Source: Pasteurella oralis
GTDB lineage: Bacteria > Pseudomonadota > Gammaproteobacteria > Enterobacterales > Pasteurellaceae
Length of the DNA: 64,000 nucleotides
Reading direction: 5' to 3'
NCBI RefSeq assembly: GCF_002850605.1
Contig: NZ_NXGB01000005.1
Span: forward strand, 62,001 to 126,000
This document shows, piece after piece, positions 10,292 to 19,060 of the stretch. Under the pieces are notes generated by a model. The model ran no database searches and was not told the DNA's origin. It worked only from the letters and a program-made list of their open reading frames with translations. Within the stretch, counting starts at the first letter, position 1, and each line of letters starts with the position of its first letter. A program made the position numbers and the translations under genes.

Positions 10292-10994
10292 AATTCTATT
10301 TTATTGGGCTGGTAAAATGATAAGCGCCCTGAATTTAAGAGGCATATTATCGCTATTTATTGTTTTGAGAACAATAAAAAATTTGGGTTAGTCGAAATAA
10401 TAGACGCATAAGAATCGAACTTTAGAAAAACTGATGGATAGTGTGATATTTCTTTTATAACAAGAAGTTATTTTTAGCGTGATTATTATAATATTTTGTT
10501 TGTTTCTCCTTGTTTTTTAAAGAGAAGATTTATTTTATTTATTAATTAAAAGAGCTAAAAATTAGGTGATTCTTTAGACATCAATTAGTAAAATTGTGAC
10601 ATGGATCACAAAATTGAAATGAACTTTTGAAAATTGACTATTTTTTCTATTGAACATCCATTGATTTACCGTGTTATTGTTTTATTTTTATTTAAAATCA
10701 ATGTGTTAACTTGTTTGAAGAAAGTTCATTTTTATTAAGAAATCTTTATATTTGTGATCTTCCTAACATTTTTAATTTGAATTTATTTATTTGGATTTTA
10801 ATTAACTTGTTGTTTTGTAATGAAAAAATAAAAATATCAGAATTGAACATTATTTTGACAATATATAGGAGCTTTGTTATCTTGCATTTGCAAAAATTAC
10901 GAAACTAGCAATAGTTTCAACGTCGATTTTAGGTTGATTAAGTGACTCGTTACTTAATTAAGTTATAAAACTCCAACAACAAGGTAGTGATTTT
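10292..10994. other. 703-bp AT-rich divergent intergenic region between rsxA and porin 1
   Basis: No convincing gene is present. It holds the promoters of rsxA (leftward) and of the first porin (rightward), a CRP-like site (10595-10610), and two small dyads close to the porin start. One dyad is GAAACTA-GCAA-TAGTTTC at 10902-10919 (approximately). The other is TTAAGT...ACTTAA near 10937-10957. An open frame at 10711-10908 is very AT-rich, has no ribosome-binding site and resembles nothing known. The dyads lie in what is probably the porin mRNA leader, where small RNAs often act in other bacteria; that role is inference. Confidence 0.6.
10595..10610. promoter_or_regulatory. CRP-like operator upstream of the porin cluster
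   Basis: TGTGACATGGATCACA matches the CRP consensus TGTGA-N6-TCACA at all ten defined positions and is flanked by A/T (AAAT on the left, AAATT on the right). It lies 385 bases before porin 1 and 304 bases before rsxA, so the target is uncertain. Confidence 0.65.
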
Positions 10995-12005
10995 ATGAAA
11001 AAGACAATCGTAGCATTAGCAGTAGCGGCTTTAGCTGCAACTTCAGCAAACGCAGCAGTAGTTTATAACCAAGATGGAACCAAAGTAGAAGTAGGTGGTT
11101 CTGTTCGTTTACTTTTACAAAAAGAAACTGATAATCGTACCGATTTAAAAGATAAAGGTTCACGTGTTTCTTTCAAAGCAAGCCACGACTTAGGTTCAGG
11201 TTTAAGTGCATTAGCTTATACTGAATTACGTTTCAGCGATAAAAACTTTGGTGATAGCATCCATGTTAAACGTCTTTATGCAGGTTTTGGCTATGAAGGT
11301 GTTGGTACATTAACATTTGGTAAACAATTAACCATCGGCGATGACATCGGTTTATCAGACTACACTTATAACTTAGGTGGTGTGAATAAGTTAGTTAGTG
11401 CTGGTGATAAAGTAATTCACTTTAAATCTGCAGATTTCAATGGCTTTAGCTTCGGTGCAGACTATGTATTTGCACAAGATCCAGCTAAATATGATACAGC
11501 TAATAATAAGAAAAATGTTAATAAAAATGCGTATGTATTAGGTGCATTATATAACAGAAAAATGGGTGAATTTGGCTTTGCCGTTGAAGCTGGTTATAGC
11601 CAACAAAAAGTAGCAGAAAATGTAAGTAATAAAGCAGTGACTGCGGGTACTGAATTCTCTTATGGACCTTTTGCTGTAGCTTTAGATTATTCACAAGTGA
11701 AAAGCTCTAATAAAGCAGAACAAGTGAAATGGCGTGATGGCGTAATGTACAATAAAGTACGTGAATTTGAATTAGGTTTAAAATATCAAATCGTTGAAGC
11801 ATCTAAAGTTTACGCTGATGTTATTTGGGGTAAAGCAAAAGATGAAACTAGCAATGTTAAATTACGTGGTTATATTGCTGGTGTAGATTATAAATTACAC
11901 AAACAAGTTGTCACATATTTAGAAGCTGGTACATTCAGATATAAAGAAGATGGTGTGACAGAAAAAGATAATAAAGTTGGTGTAGGTTTACGCGTATTCT
12001 TCTAA
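10995..12005 (+). CDS. General porin, OmpP2/OmpH-like, copy 1
   Basis: A 336-residue outer-membrane trimeric diffusion porin. It has a signal peptide (MKKTIVALAVAALAATSANA) with an Ala-x-Ala cleavage site. The mature start AVVYNQDGTKVEVGGSVRLLLQ resembles Pasteurellaceae major porins. The protein ends in Phe (GVGLRVFF), as beta-barrel proteins recognised by BamA do. It shows alternating short amphipathic strands and turn-rich loops throughout. Codon use is strongly biased to a few codons, in keeping with high expression. The ATG follows AACAAGGTAGTGATTTT. It is the first and most regular of three tandem paralogues, each with its own terminator. Confidence 0.93.
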   Translation: MKKTIVALAVAALAATSANAAVVYNQDGTKVEVGGSVRLLLQKETDNRTDLKDKGSRVSFKASHDLGSGLSALAYTELRFSDKNFGDSIHVKRLYAGFGYEGVGTLTFGKQLTIGDDIGLSDYTYNLGGVNKLVSAGDKVIHFKSADFNGFSFGADYVFAQDPAKYDTANNKKNVNKNAYVLGALYNRKMGEFGFAVEAGYSQQKVAENVSNKAVTAGTEFSYGPFAVALDYSQVKSSNKAEQVKWRDGVMYNKVREFELGLKYQIVEASKVYADVIWGKAKDETSNVKLRGYIAGVDYKLHKQVVTYLEAGTFRYKEDGVTEKDNKVGVGLRVFF

Positions 12006-12024
12006 TTATTTGAAGTTATATCAT

Positions 12025-12052
12025 AAAAGCCAGTGACATTCACTGGCTTTTT
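12025..12052 (+). terminator. Terminator after porin 1
   Basis: Stem AAAAGCCAGTGA / TCACTGGCTTTT with a three-base loop, followed by T's, 20 bases after the porin 1 stop. A strong Rho-independent terminator. Confidence 0.92.
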
Positions 12053-12179
12053 ATTCAATGAATTTTGTTTTGTAATGATATGTAAAGATAACTGTTACAA
12101 TATTTTAAGGTTGTAACTATTTGCCGTGATTCTTTGCTCTGATATTTGAATAACTGATAATTCTAAAAGGGAGTTTTAT

Positions 12180-13232
12180 ATGAAAAAAACAATTATTGCA
12201 TTAGTCGTGTCAGCATTAGCTACTGCTTCAGCAAATGCAGCAACTATATTTAATCAAGATGGCACAAAAGTTGATTTAAGTGGATCTGTTCGTTTACTTT
12301 TACAAAAAGAAACAAATAAGCGTACAGATTTAAAAGATAGTGGTTCACGTGTTACTTTTGATGTCACTCATAACTTAGAGCATGGTTTAACTGCATTAGC
12401 TCAAGCTCAACTTCGTTTTAGTGATGTAGGTATTGGCGATAAAATGAAAGTGGCGCGCTTATTTGCAGGGTTTAACTATGAAAAAGTGGGTACATTAACT
12501 TTTGGTAAACAGTTAACTATTGGTGATGAAATTGAATTGTCTGATTATACTTATAATTTAGGTAGTGTGAATCAATTGATTACAGAAGGTGATAAAGTTA
12601 TTCATTTCAAATCAGCTGATTTTAATGGTTTTAGTTTTGGCGCAGACTATGTATTTGATGAATCTCCAGCTAAACAAGAAGCAAATGGTGAGAAAAATAT
12701 TAATAACTACGGTTATGTATTAGGAGCACTTTACAATAGAACCATAGGTGAATTTGGATTGGGATTTGCTGTTGGATATAGTAGTAAAAAAGTTGGCGAT
12801 GCAATGCTTGACGTTAATGAAAAAGTATGGACTGTTGGTGGTGAATTATCTTACAAAGAGTTTGCTATTGCGTTAGATTATTCAAGAGCAAAAAGCGGTG
12901 ATGTTGCAACAATGACTTGGCGTGATCAAAAGCACCCAGCTAATAATCAGATGGATGATGTGTTCAAACGAATTAGTGAAATTGAGTTAGGATTAAAGTA
13001 CCAATTTATCCCACAATCAAAGATTTATACTGATTTTATTTGGGGTAAAGCGGTTACAACCTATGACAGAACAGTGAGATTACGTGGTTATATTGCTGGT
13101 ATTGATTACCAGTTAAACAAAAATGTATTGACTTATTTAGAAGGAGGTACATTTAAATTTAAGCCGCAAGATCATCTAGATCCAACAGTAAAAGATAAGA
13201 AAATTGGTGTTGGTTTACGTGTGTTTTTCTAA
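12180..13232 (+). CDS. General porin, OmpP2/OmpH-like, copy 2
   Basis: A 350-residue paralogue of porin 1. The signal peptide is MKKTIIALVVSALATASANA and the mature start is ATIFNQDGTKVDLSGSVRLLLQKETNKRTDLKDSGSRV; it ends in GVGLRVFF. Long stretches match copy 1 (for example the LTFGKQLTIGD block and VIHFKSADFNGFSFGADYVF), while the surface-loop regions differ in length and charge. Codon choice is less biased than in copy 1, suggesting lower expression (inference). The ribosome-binding site AAGGGAG lies seven bases upstream. It sits between terminators and probably has its own promoter near 12080-12160. Confidence 0.92.
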   Translation: MKKTIIALVVSALATASANAATIFNQDGTKVDLSGSVRLLLQKETNKRTDLKDSGSRVTFDVTHNLEHGLTALAQAQLRFSDVGIGDKMKVARLFAGFNYEKVGTLTFGKQLTIGDEIELSDYTYNLGSVNQLITEGDKVIHFKSADFNGFSFGADYVFDESPAKQEANGEKNINNYGYVLGALYNRTIGEFGLGFAVGYSSKKVGDAMLDVNEKVWTVGGELSYKEFAIALDYSRAKSGDVATMTWRDQKHPANNQMDDVFKRISEIELGLKYQFIPQSKIYTDFIWGKAVTTYDRTVRLRGYIAGIDYQLNKNVLTYLEGGTFKFKPQDHLDPTVKDKKIGVGLRVFF

Positions 13233-13253
13233 TATTTAGCTTCATATAGAGAT

Positions 13254-13282
13254 AAAGCTGATGAGTTTTCATCAGCTTTTTT
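13254..13282 (+). terminator. Terminator after porin 2
   Basis: Stem AAAGCTGATGA / TCATCAGCTTT with a short T-rich loop, followed by T's, starting 21 bases after the porin 2 stop. Confidence 0.9.
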
Positions 13283-13325
13283 ATTTGACATCTGCTTATT
13301 TCTTTGCCAGTATAATTAAAATCGA

Positions 13326-13374
13326 CTTCATATGAAGCTGATTTGGACAACTCTTTAATTATTAATTAAGAGTT
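13326..13374. promoter_or_regulatory. Paired palindromes upstream of porin 3
   Basis: Two dyads occur close together in the porin 2-porin 3 gap. CTTCATATGAAG (13326-13337) is a perfect 12-base palindrome. AACTCTTTAATT-AT-TAATTAAGAGTT (13349-13374) is a near-perfect 26-base inverted repeat without a T tail. The second ends 38 bases before the porin 3 ATG, at promoter or mRNA-leader distance. They could be operators or leader hairpins; no known regulator consensus is matched. Confidence 0.45.
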
Positions 13375-13412
13375 AACTTAGTTAATAAAGATTCTGAAAA
13401 GGAATAGGCTGT

Positions 13413-14453
13413 ATGAAAAAAACATTAATTACACTAGCAATCACAGCTGTGACAGCGACTTCAGTTAGTGCAGCGACTGTTTACGAACAAGATGGTACTA
13501 AAGTGGAAGTTGGTGGCTCAGTACGTCTTGTTTTAGGTAAATTTGGTGATAATCAGCGTGGTGATCTACGTAATGATGATTCACGTTTAGAAGTTAAAGC
13601 GAGTCATAATTTAGGAAATGGTTTATCTGCGTTAGGTGGATTAGAAATTCGTTTTGGTCAAGGTGTAGAGAGTACTAGTGATTCAATTGGTAATCCTACT
13701 GTTGATAAACTCTATGCAGGATTTACTTATGAACCAATTGGTACATTAACTTTTGGTAAACAGACAACAAATGGTGATGATGTTCAATTAGGTGATTATG
13801 CTTACACTTTTGGTGGTAATAATAACTTACCTGAAGATGCGGGTAAATCAGTAAAATTCCGTTCCGCAGAATGGCATGGTTTTAGCTTTGGTGCAGATTA
13901 CTTATTTGGTAATGCGAAGAAGAAAACACAGTTAGCCGCACAAAGTGATTATAAATATGGTTACGGTGTTGCGGTATTTTATAATCGTGAGTTAATGCAA
14001 GATTTAGTATTTAATTTAAATGCTGGTTATTCAGTAGATACTCAGGATAATGGCTACACATATCGCCCAACTGCAACTTCAAATAAACGCAGCATGTGGC
14101 GTGTTGCGACTGAAGTATCCTACGGACCAGCAGCGCTTGCAGCGGAATATGGTCAGACACGCTTAGAGTTTCTAGATACTTTTAATTCTAAATCGAAGCA
14201 TATTTTAGTCGGTGCAAAATATCAAGTAATGGAGCCATCAAAAGTGTATTTGCAATGGCAACGTAATCAAGATATTGATGCTAGTAATAATAAAATCACA
14301 GAACAGGTTTATTTAGCTGGTGTTGATTACCAATTCCACAAAAATGTGGTGACTTACGTTGAATATGCCAATGTGCGTTCACGTGATAATATGTACCCAG
14401 TCACTAAAGAGAGAGATAATAAATACGGCGTTGGTTTACGCGTATTCTTCTAA
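13413..14453 (+). CDS. General porin, OmpP2/OmpH-like, copy 3
   Basis: A 346-residue paralogue, the most diverged of the three. The signal peptide is MKKTLITLAITAVTATSVSA, the mature start is ATVYEQDGTKVEVGGSVRLVLGKFGDNQRGDLRNDDSR, and it ends in GVGLRVFF. The core strand motifs (LTFGKQTTNGDD, FRSAEWHGFSFGADYLF) are kept, but mid-protein loops are replaced (SVDTQDNGYTYRPTATSNKRS). The ribosome-binding site AAAGGAATAGG precedes the ATG. Divergence concentrated in loops fits immune or phage selection or a different permeability; that is inference. Confidence 0.92.
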   Translation: MKKTLITLAITAVTATSVSAATVYEQDGTKVEVGGSVRLVLGKFGDNQRGDLRNDDSRLEVKASHNLGNGLSALGGLEIRFGQGVESTSDSIGNPTVDKLYAGFTYEPIGTLTFGKQTTNGDDVQLGDYAYTFGGNNNLPEDAGKSVKFRSAEWHGFSFGADYLFGNAKKKTQLAAQSDYKYGYGVAVFYNRELMQDLVFNLNAGYSVDTQDNGYTYRPTATSNKRSMWRVATEVSYGPAALAAEYGQTRLEFLDTFNSKSKHILVGAKYQVMEPSKVYLQWQRNQDIDASNNKITEQVYLAGVDYQFHKNVVTYVEYANVRSRDNMYPVTKERDNKYGVGLRVFF

Positions 14454-14471
14454 TCTTTTTACAGTAAAACG

Positions 14472-14501
14472 AAAAGACCGATTTAATAATCGGTCTTTTT
14501 T
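14472..14501 (+). terminator. Terminator after porin 3
   Basis: Stem AAAAGACCGAT / ATCGGTCTTTT with a TTAATA loop and T tail, 19 bases after the porin 3 stop. It also sits at the convergent end of prmB. Confidence 0.9.
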
Positions 14502-14556
14502 GTCTAAATATTTGTTCTTAAAATTTTGTAAAAACAGACCGCACTTTTGTTAATGC

Positions 14557-15498
14557 TTATTGAAATAAAGTATGATGCTTAATAAGCTCGGCTTTAGTTA
14601 TAGCAAAAACACCTACTCCACCGTTTTTTAGTTCAACCCAGTTAAATACAATTTGTGGATATTGCTCCATAAGATGTACCATACTGTTACCCACTTCGCA
14701 AACTAATACACCATTATCTGCTAAATAATCTGGTGCTGCGGCGAGAATACGTTTAGTGATATCTAGTCCATCAATACCCGAGCCTAATGCCATTTCTGGT
14801 TCATGCTGAAATTCTTTTGGCATATCAGCTAAGTCTTCCATGTCAACATAAGGTGGGTTCGTCACAATCAGATCATATTGATCTTTGGGTAAATCATTAA
14901 ATAAGTCTGATTGTATTGGATATACACGATGTAGCATGTTATGACGCTCAATATTGATTTCAGCAACACTTAATGCATCAGCAGAAAGATCAACCGCGTC
15001 CACTTCCGCTTGTGGAAATTGTTCTGCACAAGCTATGGCTATGCAGCCACTACCAGTACACATGTCTAGAATACGTTTTGGCTCTGTTGTTAATAAATTG
15101 GCGAAGCCAGTTTGGATGAGTGCACTAATTGGCGAACGCGGTATGATAACACGTTCATCAATATAGAAATTTAAACCGCAAAACCATGCTTGCTTAGTAA
15201 GATAAGCGACGGGAATGCGCTTTTCAATGCGTTGAATGACAAGGCGCAAGAGGACTTCTTTCTCCGTACGAGTTAAATTAGCTCCATATAGCTCAGCAGG
15301 AAAATCAATAGGTAAGTCAAGTGTAGTTAAAATAAGCTGTAATGCTTCATCCCAAGCATTGTCATAACCATGACCATAATAAATATCTGCGCGATTAAAT
15401 GTGCTGTAAGTCCAGCGTAAGAAATCTTGGATAGAATGTAATTCATGATGTACCTGATCAGAGATAATGGTTTCAATAAGATCTTGGTTATATGTCAT
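14557..15498 (-). CDS. prmB: Ribosomal protein L3 N5-glutamine methyltransferase PrmB
   Basis: A 313-residue SAM-dependent methyltransferase that modifies a glutamine of ribosomal protein L3 (PrmB/YfcB, HemK family). The SAM-binding motif [17 protein letters not shown] and the catalytic NPPYVD motif (near residue 212) are present. The N-terminal domain ([33 protein letters not shown]) distinguishes PrmB from PrmC. It is divergent from smrB (the yfcN homologue), the same pairing as in E. coli. Length is normal. Confidence 0.95.
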   Translation of the reverse strand: MTYNQDLIETIISDQVHHELHSIQDFLRWTYSTFNRADIYYGHGYDNAWDEALQLILTTLDLPIDFPAELYGANLTRTEKEVLLRLVIQRIEKRIPVAYLTKQAWFCGLNFYIDERVIIPRSPISALIQTGFANLLTTEPKRILDMCTGSGCIAIACAEQFPQAEVDAVDLSADALSVAEINIERHNMLHRVYPIQSDLFNDLPKDQYDLIVTNPPYVDMEDLADMPKEFQHEPEMALGSGIDGLDITKRILAAAPDYLADNGVLVCEVGNSMVHLMEQYPQIVFNWVELKNGGVGVFAITKAELIKHHTLFQ

Positions 15499-15615
15499 AG
15501 TATGCCTGTTACTAAAAGAGAAAAGTGGCGTAGTTATACCATATTCAATTAAATTTTGGAAATCGACGCAAATAATAATGTGGTATCATAATAAAATGTT
15601 AACAATTAGGCTAAA

Positions 15616-16128
15616 GTGAGTATGCTAGAACCAGAAGATATTGAGTTATTTCGTACAGTAACTCAAGGTGTGAAAGCCTTAAAACAAGATACTTTTGTTG
15701 CACCTCGTCAGAATAAAAAAATAAAGAAATCACCGTTAAAACAAATTCGTGAACAAGAAGATACGTTATTTTATTTTTCTGATGAATATGAACCTCTGTT
15801 GAATGAAGAATGTGCGGTGAAATATTTGCGAGAAGGGGAAGATTCCCATTTGTTAAAACAATTGCGGCGAGGTGATTTCTCGCCTGAATTATTTCTCGAT
15901 TTACACGGGTTAACTCGCGAACAAGCTAAATTGGAATTGGCTAGTTTGATTCAAGCTTGTGAAAACGAACATATTTATTGTGCAAGTGTCATGACAGGTT
16001 ATGGTTCTTATGTGCTGAAGCGTCAAATTCCACGTTGGTTAGTGCAACATCCTAAAATTCGAGCTTTACATCAGGCACCGAAAGAATGGGGTGGCGATGC
16101 AGCAATTTTAATCTTGTTTGATGTCTAA
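15616..16128 (+). CDS. smrB: Ribosome rescue endonuclease SmrB (Smr domain)
   Basis: A 170-residue protein with a C-terminal Smr domain: LFLDLHGLTREQAKLELASLI near residue 92 (DLHG motif) and VMTGYGSYVLKRQIPRWL (the GxG segment). SmrB cleaves mRNA between collided ribosomes in E. coli. The frame starts at GTG 15616, but the ATG two codons later (15622) is an equally good start. Its 3' end overlaps the convergent yccS by 21 bases. Confidence 0.92.
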   Translation: MSMLEPEDIELFRTVTQGVKALKQDTFVAPRQNKKIKKSPLKQIREQEDTLFYFSDEYEPLLNEECAVKYLREGEDSHLLKQLRRGDFSPELFLDLHGLTREQAKLELASLIQACENEHIYCASVMTGYGSYVLKRQIPRWLVQHPKIRALHQAPKEWGGDAAILILFDV

Positions 16129-18261
16129 TTTCATTTGCTGGAAAGTGCTATAAAGTGACGGCAATATTTGACTAATCATATTAAGTTGTTGAATTGGCAC
16201 ACTAAATTGCGGTTGTAATAAATGTTCACATTGTTGCGCGTTAGCTTGTTTTAAATCCTGTTTAATTCTTTCTTGTAGCTTAGTGAACACCTCAGGTCTG
16301 AGCTTTTCAATATGTTCTAATACATAGATAATTTTTTTTGCGATCGGATAAAAACCGGAGAGAAATGCTGTATTTTGTTGTAATTGTTTCATATTACTAC
16401 GGTATGCACCTAATGCAGAAATATAACTTAACAGTGAATAATTTATTTTGAGTAGCTCAAATCCTTTTCGTAAATGTGCTTGATATTTTTTCGGCTCATT
16501 ATTCATATTTGATATTGTTGTACTTAACGCTGTTGCATTCTCATGGGCGTGACGGCGCACAATGCGATATTTCAAATTATCCCCTTTACCAAATTGTAAC
16601 TGGCTAATGATATAAAGTAGATATTTGGCATCACTTTTAATCGCTTGGCGACTGACTTTGTCCAGTTGAAGATATTTCCAATCAGGCCATAAGTAAGACA
16701 CAGCAAACCAAGCAATCGCCGCACCAATGAAAGTGTCTAGGACACGAGAATACATTGCTTCATGAATATCAAACCCCATGACATCAAAACTGATTAAGAC
16801 TTGTAACGTGATAAAGAATGTTGAAAAACTGTAATTATTACTTCTAAAGAAGAAAAATAAAGTACTGGTTGTGACGATTAATCCCAACTGTAATTCCAGA
16901 GTCGGATTAATATAAGGTAATAATGAGCCAATGATGACACCTAAAATTGTACCAATGATACGTTGTCTTAAACGCATTTTCGTCGCAGAGTAATTTGGTT
17001 GGCAAACAAAAACTGAAGTTAATAAGATCCAGTAACCTCGATCGAGTTGGAAGAATTCTACTATAGCGCAAGAGGTGAATACGACGATAGATAATCGTAC
17101 AGCGTGACGGAATAATTGTGAATTAAAGTGGCAGTGACTTTTAATTGTATAGAGAATATTACTGAGTCCACGTATCTGTTCTGTATGAATTTGTGCTGTC
17201 GCAGAACGTTCATTTTGGTTAGATTCTTGATCTAAATGACTTAATTGCCATTCTACGGCTTGTAAACTTTCGATCAATGTTTTAAGGTTGAGTAAAATTT
17301 GTTCATTTTCAAGATGGGTTTGTGCATAAAATTCGAAAGATTGATTGAGTCCTAAAATCGCTTTCTCAACTTTATTGTTATAGTTATATTCTTTGTTTTG
17401 TTGCAAACTTAAACCAATTTCACGGCAAGCTTGCGCTTGCAATTCAAACAAGCGTTGGATACGAAAGATAAGATCGGTATTTTTCAGTTGTTCTGCAATA
17501 GCTTGATAATTGAACAAACTGGAATTAGCGCGTTCATGAATATCTTGTGCAGCAAAATAATAGCGAATCATTTTTGTGGTTCGACTATGGCGGTGTTGAC
17601 CACGGATACGATAAAACAGAGCGGTACGTGCTGAATTAAATGCTTCAACTAATGTACTATCCTTCATGGCTAAGTTGACTTCTTTATTACCTAATTGCTC
17701 TATATCATCAGGATCGAAAAATAGCGCTTTGGCATCTAAATATTCGCCTAAAGCAAGAAAGGATTTTGCCATACTTTCTTGTACTGGACGATTAGGAAAA
17801 AACAGATGAACAATTAATGTGGTTATGCTATAGAGCAGAGTACCACATAAAATCATGATTGGATTGATGAACCAAATCGTATCAGGCGTGTAAGATAAGG
17901 TGGTGTACAAGGCGATAACAAGTGTGCCAAATGCAATTGTACTATAGCGTTGACCAATTGCTCCAACCATGGTGAAAAGAAAAGTAATAGCTGTCATTAG
18001 CAACGTAAATTGAAAACCATTACCAATACTGATTTGAACAACGAGTGAAGAAATAGAGAAAGCAATAAGTGTATAAAATACATTTTTAAGCCGACCAGTT
18101 AAGCGGTTATCAAGATCAACTAAACCACCTGCGATAATCCCTAAGATCAATGGCATGCTTTGTTGTGAAATATTAAATAACCAAATAGCAAAGGCTGCGA
18201 TATTAACCGCAATAAAAATAGGGATTGTGGCAATTACTTTTGCATTCAGCCAGTTGTTCAT
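16108..18261 (-). CDS. yccS: Inner-membrane FUSC-family protein YccS
   Basis: A 717-residue protein of the YccS/YhfK (fusaric-acid-resistance-like) family. It has two blocks of hydrophobic helices (residues about 10-150 and about 385-515), each followed by a large cytoplasmic domain, the duplicated layout of the family. The motif RLRQRIIGTILGVIIGSLLPY marks the second block. The transported substrate is unknown even in E. coli. yccF lies 14 bases upstream, the same partnership as in E. coli. Length matches the E. coli protein closely. Confidence 0.9.
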   Translation of the reverse strand: MNNWLNAKVIATIPIFIAVNIAAFAIWLFNISQQSMPLILGIIAGGLVDLDNRLTGRLKNVFYTLIAFSISSLVVQISIGNGFQFTLLMTAITFLFTMVGAIGQRYSTIAFGTLVIALYTTLSYTPDTIWFINPIMILCGTLLYSITTLIVHLFFPNRPVQESMAKSFLALGEYLDAKALFFDPDDIEQLGNKEVNLAMKDSTLVEAFNSARTALFYRIRGQHRHSRTTKMIRYYFAAQDIHERANSSLFNYQAIAEQLKNTDLIFRIQRLFELQAQACREIGLSLQQNKEYNYNNKVEKAILGLNQSFEFYAQTHLENEQILLNLKTLIESLQAVEWQLSHLDQESNQNERSATAQIHTEQIRGLSNILYTIKSHCHFNSQLFRHAVRLSIVVFTSCAIVEFFQLDRGYWILLTSVFVCQPNYSATKMRLRQRIIGTILGVIIGSLLPYINPTLELQLGLIVTTSTLFFFFRSNNYSFSTFFITLQVLISFDVMGFDIHEAMYSRVLDTFIGAAIAWFAVSYLWPDWKYLQLDKVSRQAIKSDAKYLLYIISQLQFGKGDNLKYRIVRRHAHENATALSTTISNMNNEPKKYQAHLRKGFELLKINYSLLSYISALGAYRSNMKQLQQNTAFLSGFYPIAKKIIYVLEHIEKLRPEVFTKLQERIKQDLKQANAQQCEHLLQPQFSVPIQQLNMISQILPSLYSTFQQMKLDIKQD

Positions 18262-18275
18262 TCAAGTCCTTTCGC

Positions 18276-18728
18276 TTATTTGTAATGGTTATTGTAATGT
18301 TGCTGTGCTGCTTGTTGTCTTGCAATTTCAGCAACTTCTTTGGAGACCACGCGTTGTCCAACAGGCAACAAAGCAATACCGGCTAATTTAAAGTTAGCAA
18401 GTCCGACAGGGATACCGATAATAGTTAAGCATTGTGCAATGCCAGAAAAAATATGACACAAACAAAGCCACCAACCAAAAAAGATAAACCAGAAGATGTT
18501 TAGCACAGTGCCTAAAGAGTTACCAATTGCGCTGGTTGGCTCAAGATATTTCACATGAATAATATCATTGCCAAAAGGCATTAATGACATTTTACTGATT
18601 TCCCAACAGCTTCTTGTATAAGGCAATGTAATAATAAGAATTGCGCTGACCGCGGTAGCGAGTAACCAACCTAATGTTGTGACAAAGCCACCGAGTACAA
18701 AGTTAAGAATATTTAAAATTAATGCCAT
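18276..18728 (-). CDS. yccF: Inner-membrane protein YccF
   Basis: A 150-residue membrane protein with two copies of the YccF domain. The first is ILNILNFVLGGFVTTLGWLLATAVSAILIITLPYTRSCWEISKMSLMPFG; the second repeats the pattern (LNIFWFIFFGWWLCLCHIFSGIAQCLTIIGIPVGLANFKLAGIALLPVG). Its function is unknown. It is co-transcribed with yccS. Confidence 0.92.
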   Translation of the reverse strand: MALILNILNFVLGGFVTTLGWLLATAVSAILIITLPYTRSCWEISKMSLMPFGNDIIHVKYLEPTSAIGNSLGTVLNIFWFIFFGWWLCLCHIFSGIAQCLTIIGIPVGLANFKLAGIALLPVGQRVVSKEVAEIARQQAAQQHYNNHYK

Positions 18729-19060
18729 TGTGATTTACCCTCCAAACGTAAATTGAAATAAACACTAAAAGATAGCATTATACAGATAGGCTACTATCAA
18801 GCTACATTATAATGATTTAGTTAAATTTTACAAAAACAGACCGCACTTTGAGAGTGACATCTCTATGTTACTCCAAATTGAGAGGGAAATGGCGTTTAAA
18901 AAAGTGGATAGTGAGCAGCATGATTATGCTTATCAGAGGAATAAAATTTGCTCTGTTTGTTTTGTTATTTGCTCTGATAATGTCATTAATGATTTTCTGT
19001 TATTCAGTTTAAAACATAAAAAAGCCGTCTATAGACGGCTTTGGCTTATATAAATGTCGT
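18729..19060. other. 332-bp gap between yccF and the outer-membrane protein gene
   Basis: It contains the yccF promoter region, an uptake word (18840-18848) and, at its right end, a terminator. An open frame at 18865-19053 runs through that terminator and shows no ribosome-binding site or recognisable domain. I see no gene here. Confidence 0.6.
19018..19045 (-). terminator. Terminator after the outer-membrane barrel gene
   Basis: Stem AAAGCCGTCTATAGACGGCTTT, a near-perfect self-complementary hairpin. The minus-strand side ends in T's (the A run at 19015-19021), so it serves the leftward gene that stops at 19061. Confidence 0.8.

Noticed and set aside
10711-10908. Small protein gene upstream of porin 1
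   Set aside because: Very AT-rich, no ribosome-binding site, no signal or domain, and its start would be a rare codon.
18865-19053. Small protein gene beside yccF
   Set aside because: It runs through the terminator hairpin 19018-19045 and has no ribosome-binding site or recognisable content.
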